32,068 nt of DNA from Bacteroidota bacterium (lineage in GTDB: Bacteria > Bacteroidota > Ignavibacteria > Ignavibacteriales > Ignavibacteriaceae). Positions 31,093 through 32,068 of the stretch are shown piece after piece. The DNA lies in contig JAEXTA010000178.1 of NCBI GenBank assembly GCA_023453665.1, forward strand, positions 1 through 32,068, given 5' to 3'. The notes beneath the pieces are model-generated. The model had not been told where the DNA came from, ran no database searches, and saw only the letters and a list, made by a program, of their open reading frames with translations. Position 1 is the first letter of the stretch, and the number at the start of each line of letters is the position of its first letter. Position numbers and translations under genes: made by a program.

Positions 31093-32068
31093 ATGTCCAA
31101 AGGTTACATAAAACCAGCCCTTCCTTTCACAGTGCTTCTTTTAATAATTGCTTCAACATTTGTATTGTATGCGTATTCTACCGGTATTACAGGAGAGACA
31201 AGAAAAAATGGAAATGGCTGCTTTTGCCATGCTACAGATCCAACCCCGGGAGTAAATGTTGTAATAAGCGGACCATCTCAGGTTCAGATAAACAGTGTTA
31301 ATACATATACTGTTACAATCAGCGGAGGTCCTTTAGTACGAGGCGGGACGAATATAGCCGCATTAAACGGATCACTGGCAAATGTTAATTCCGACCTGCA
31401 GATAATTTCAGGCGAGCTTACACATGTAGCCCCCAAACTCCCTTCATCAGGTTCAGTAACTTTTCAATTTAACTATACAGCACCGGCTTCACAGGGCTTT
31501 GATACTCTTTATGCAAACGGCAACAGTGTAAACTTTAATGGGTTTAATGATGGCGACCAATGGAATTACGCAAATAATTTTGCTGTGCAGGTTATGACTA
31601 TCGTACCCGTGGAACTGGCAAGTTTCTCAGCAATTGTTAGTGAAAATAATGTAAGGTTGAACTGGAGAACTGCAACAGAACAAAATAACAGGGGTTTTGA
31701 AATAGAAAGATCAATATCAGAAAATGAATGGACAAAAGTAGCATTTGTAGATGGTGCCGGGAATTCAACTTCAGAAAACCAATATTTTTTTGAAGATAAA
31801 AATCTTAGTCCTGCTGTTTACATGTACAGGTTAAAACAAATTGATTATGATGGTTCGGTTGAAATTTATAATCTTGAGGGTGAATATGAAGTTGCAGCGC
31901 CAAAAGAATTTTCGTTGGAACAGAACTATCCAAATCCATTTAACCCTTCCACTACTATTAATTTCAATTTGAGTAAGCCGGCAAATGTCGAGTTAAAAAT
32001 TTATAATACACTCGGCGTTGAAACAGCAACTTTGGTGAACGGTTTAAAGAGTGAAGGTTATCACAGCG
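31093..32068 (+). CDS. Exported CxCH-containing protein with type IX sorting domain (3' end cut)
   Basis: The frame is open from ATG 31093 (GAGGTAG ribosome site 4-10 bases upstream) to the window end, 325 complete codons. A signal peptide (KPALPFTVLLLIIASTFVLYAYS) is followed by GETRKNGNGCFCHATDP, a CxCH motif where related proteins have CxxCH, then a beta-sandwich domain (about 55-175) like the choice-of-anchor-V/Reeler-like domain that follows such a motif in other Bacteroidota. A second beta domain (VPVELASFSAIVSENNVRLNWRTATEQ is split here around residue 190; RGFEIERS) is the segment that usually precedes sorting domains. From about residue 280, LEQNYPNPFNPSTT opens a type A type IX sorting domain that continues past the edge. 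Likely exported and surface-attached. Heme binding is uncertain. Confidence 0.88.
   Translation, partial: MSKGYIKPALPFTVLLLIIASTFVLYAYSTGITGETRKNGNGCFCHATDPTPGVNVVISGPSQVQINSVNTYTVTISGGPLVRGGTNIAALNGSLANVNSDLQIISGELTHVAPKLPSSGSVTFQFNYTAPASQGFDTLYANGNSVNFNGFNDGDQWNYANNFAVQVMTIVPVELASFSAIVSENNVRLNWRTATEQNNRGFEIERSISENEWTKVAFVDGAGNSTSENQYFFEDKNLSPAVYMYRLKQIDYDGSVEIYNLEGEYEVAAPKEFSLEQNYPNPFNPSTTINFNLSKPANVELKIYNTLGVETATLVNGLKSEGYHS

Noticed and set aside
1..32068. CRISPR array, rRNA, integrase or full transposon
   Set aside because: No regularly spaced repeats, no rRNA-like stretch and no transposase or integrase reading frame were seen on either strand.

Overview
The window looks like a chromosomal piece of an AT-rich member of the Ignavibacteria / Bacteroidota-Chlorobi group. 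The best clue is the truncated exported protein at the right edge, whose C-terminal part reads LEQNYPNPFNPSTT, a type IX secretion sorting-domain opening typical of Ignavibacteria and relatives. Frequent TTG starts and a mostly Gram-negative gene set (secretin, prohibitin-like protein) fit. The assignment to this group is inference.

Left part (1-7280, minus strand): a heme/tetrapyrrole operon transcribed hemX(ccsA-like)-hemA-hemC-hemD-hemE-hemN, with hemN cut by the window edge. Two things are odd. HemD is fused behind a complete-looking TetR-type DNA-binding region. A repeat-bounded cassette holding a GxxExxY-family gene, broken by one in-frame TGA, sits between hemE and hemN; the repeat has supplied the last residues of HemE. 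Next come a long palindromic (REP/BIME-like) intergenic element, a prohibitin/SPFH protein, a ferritin-like protein and a pyrimidine-nucleoside phosphorylase, all on the minus strand, then a divergent aspS.

Central part (12821-26928, plus strand): a type IV pilus-like machine. Two small paralogous pilin-like proteins beginning MGQQQLLL, closed by a strong terminator, precede a long close-packed run: PilC-like platform protein, PilB-like ATPase, PilT-like ATPase, a PilM-PilN fusion, a PilO protein with a PilP-like C-terminal region, and a short secretin. The run continues with gaps of 1 to 8 bases into a lone receiver, a membrane hybrid kinase with three receivers, and a receiver joined to an orphan histidine-phosphotransfer-like helical domain. 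Machine and signalling genes are therefore probably co-transcribed. The compact fused architecture and the non-canonical pilin N-termini are the best candidates for an incompletely described system.

Right part (26929-32068): a convergent minus-strand pair (NtrC-type regulator, then a soluble PAS-GAF hybrid kinase), a tRNA-Lys(TTT), a small two-helix membrane protein with four cysteines, and the start of an exported CxCH-containing protein with a type IX sorting domain. No CRISPR array, rRNA or complete transposase gene was seen.
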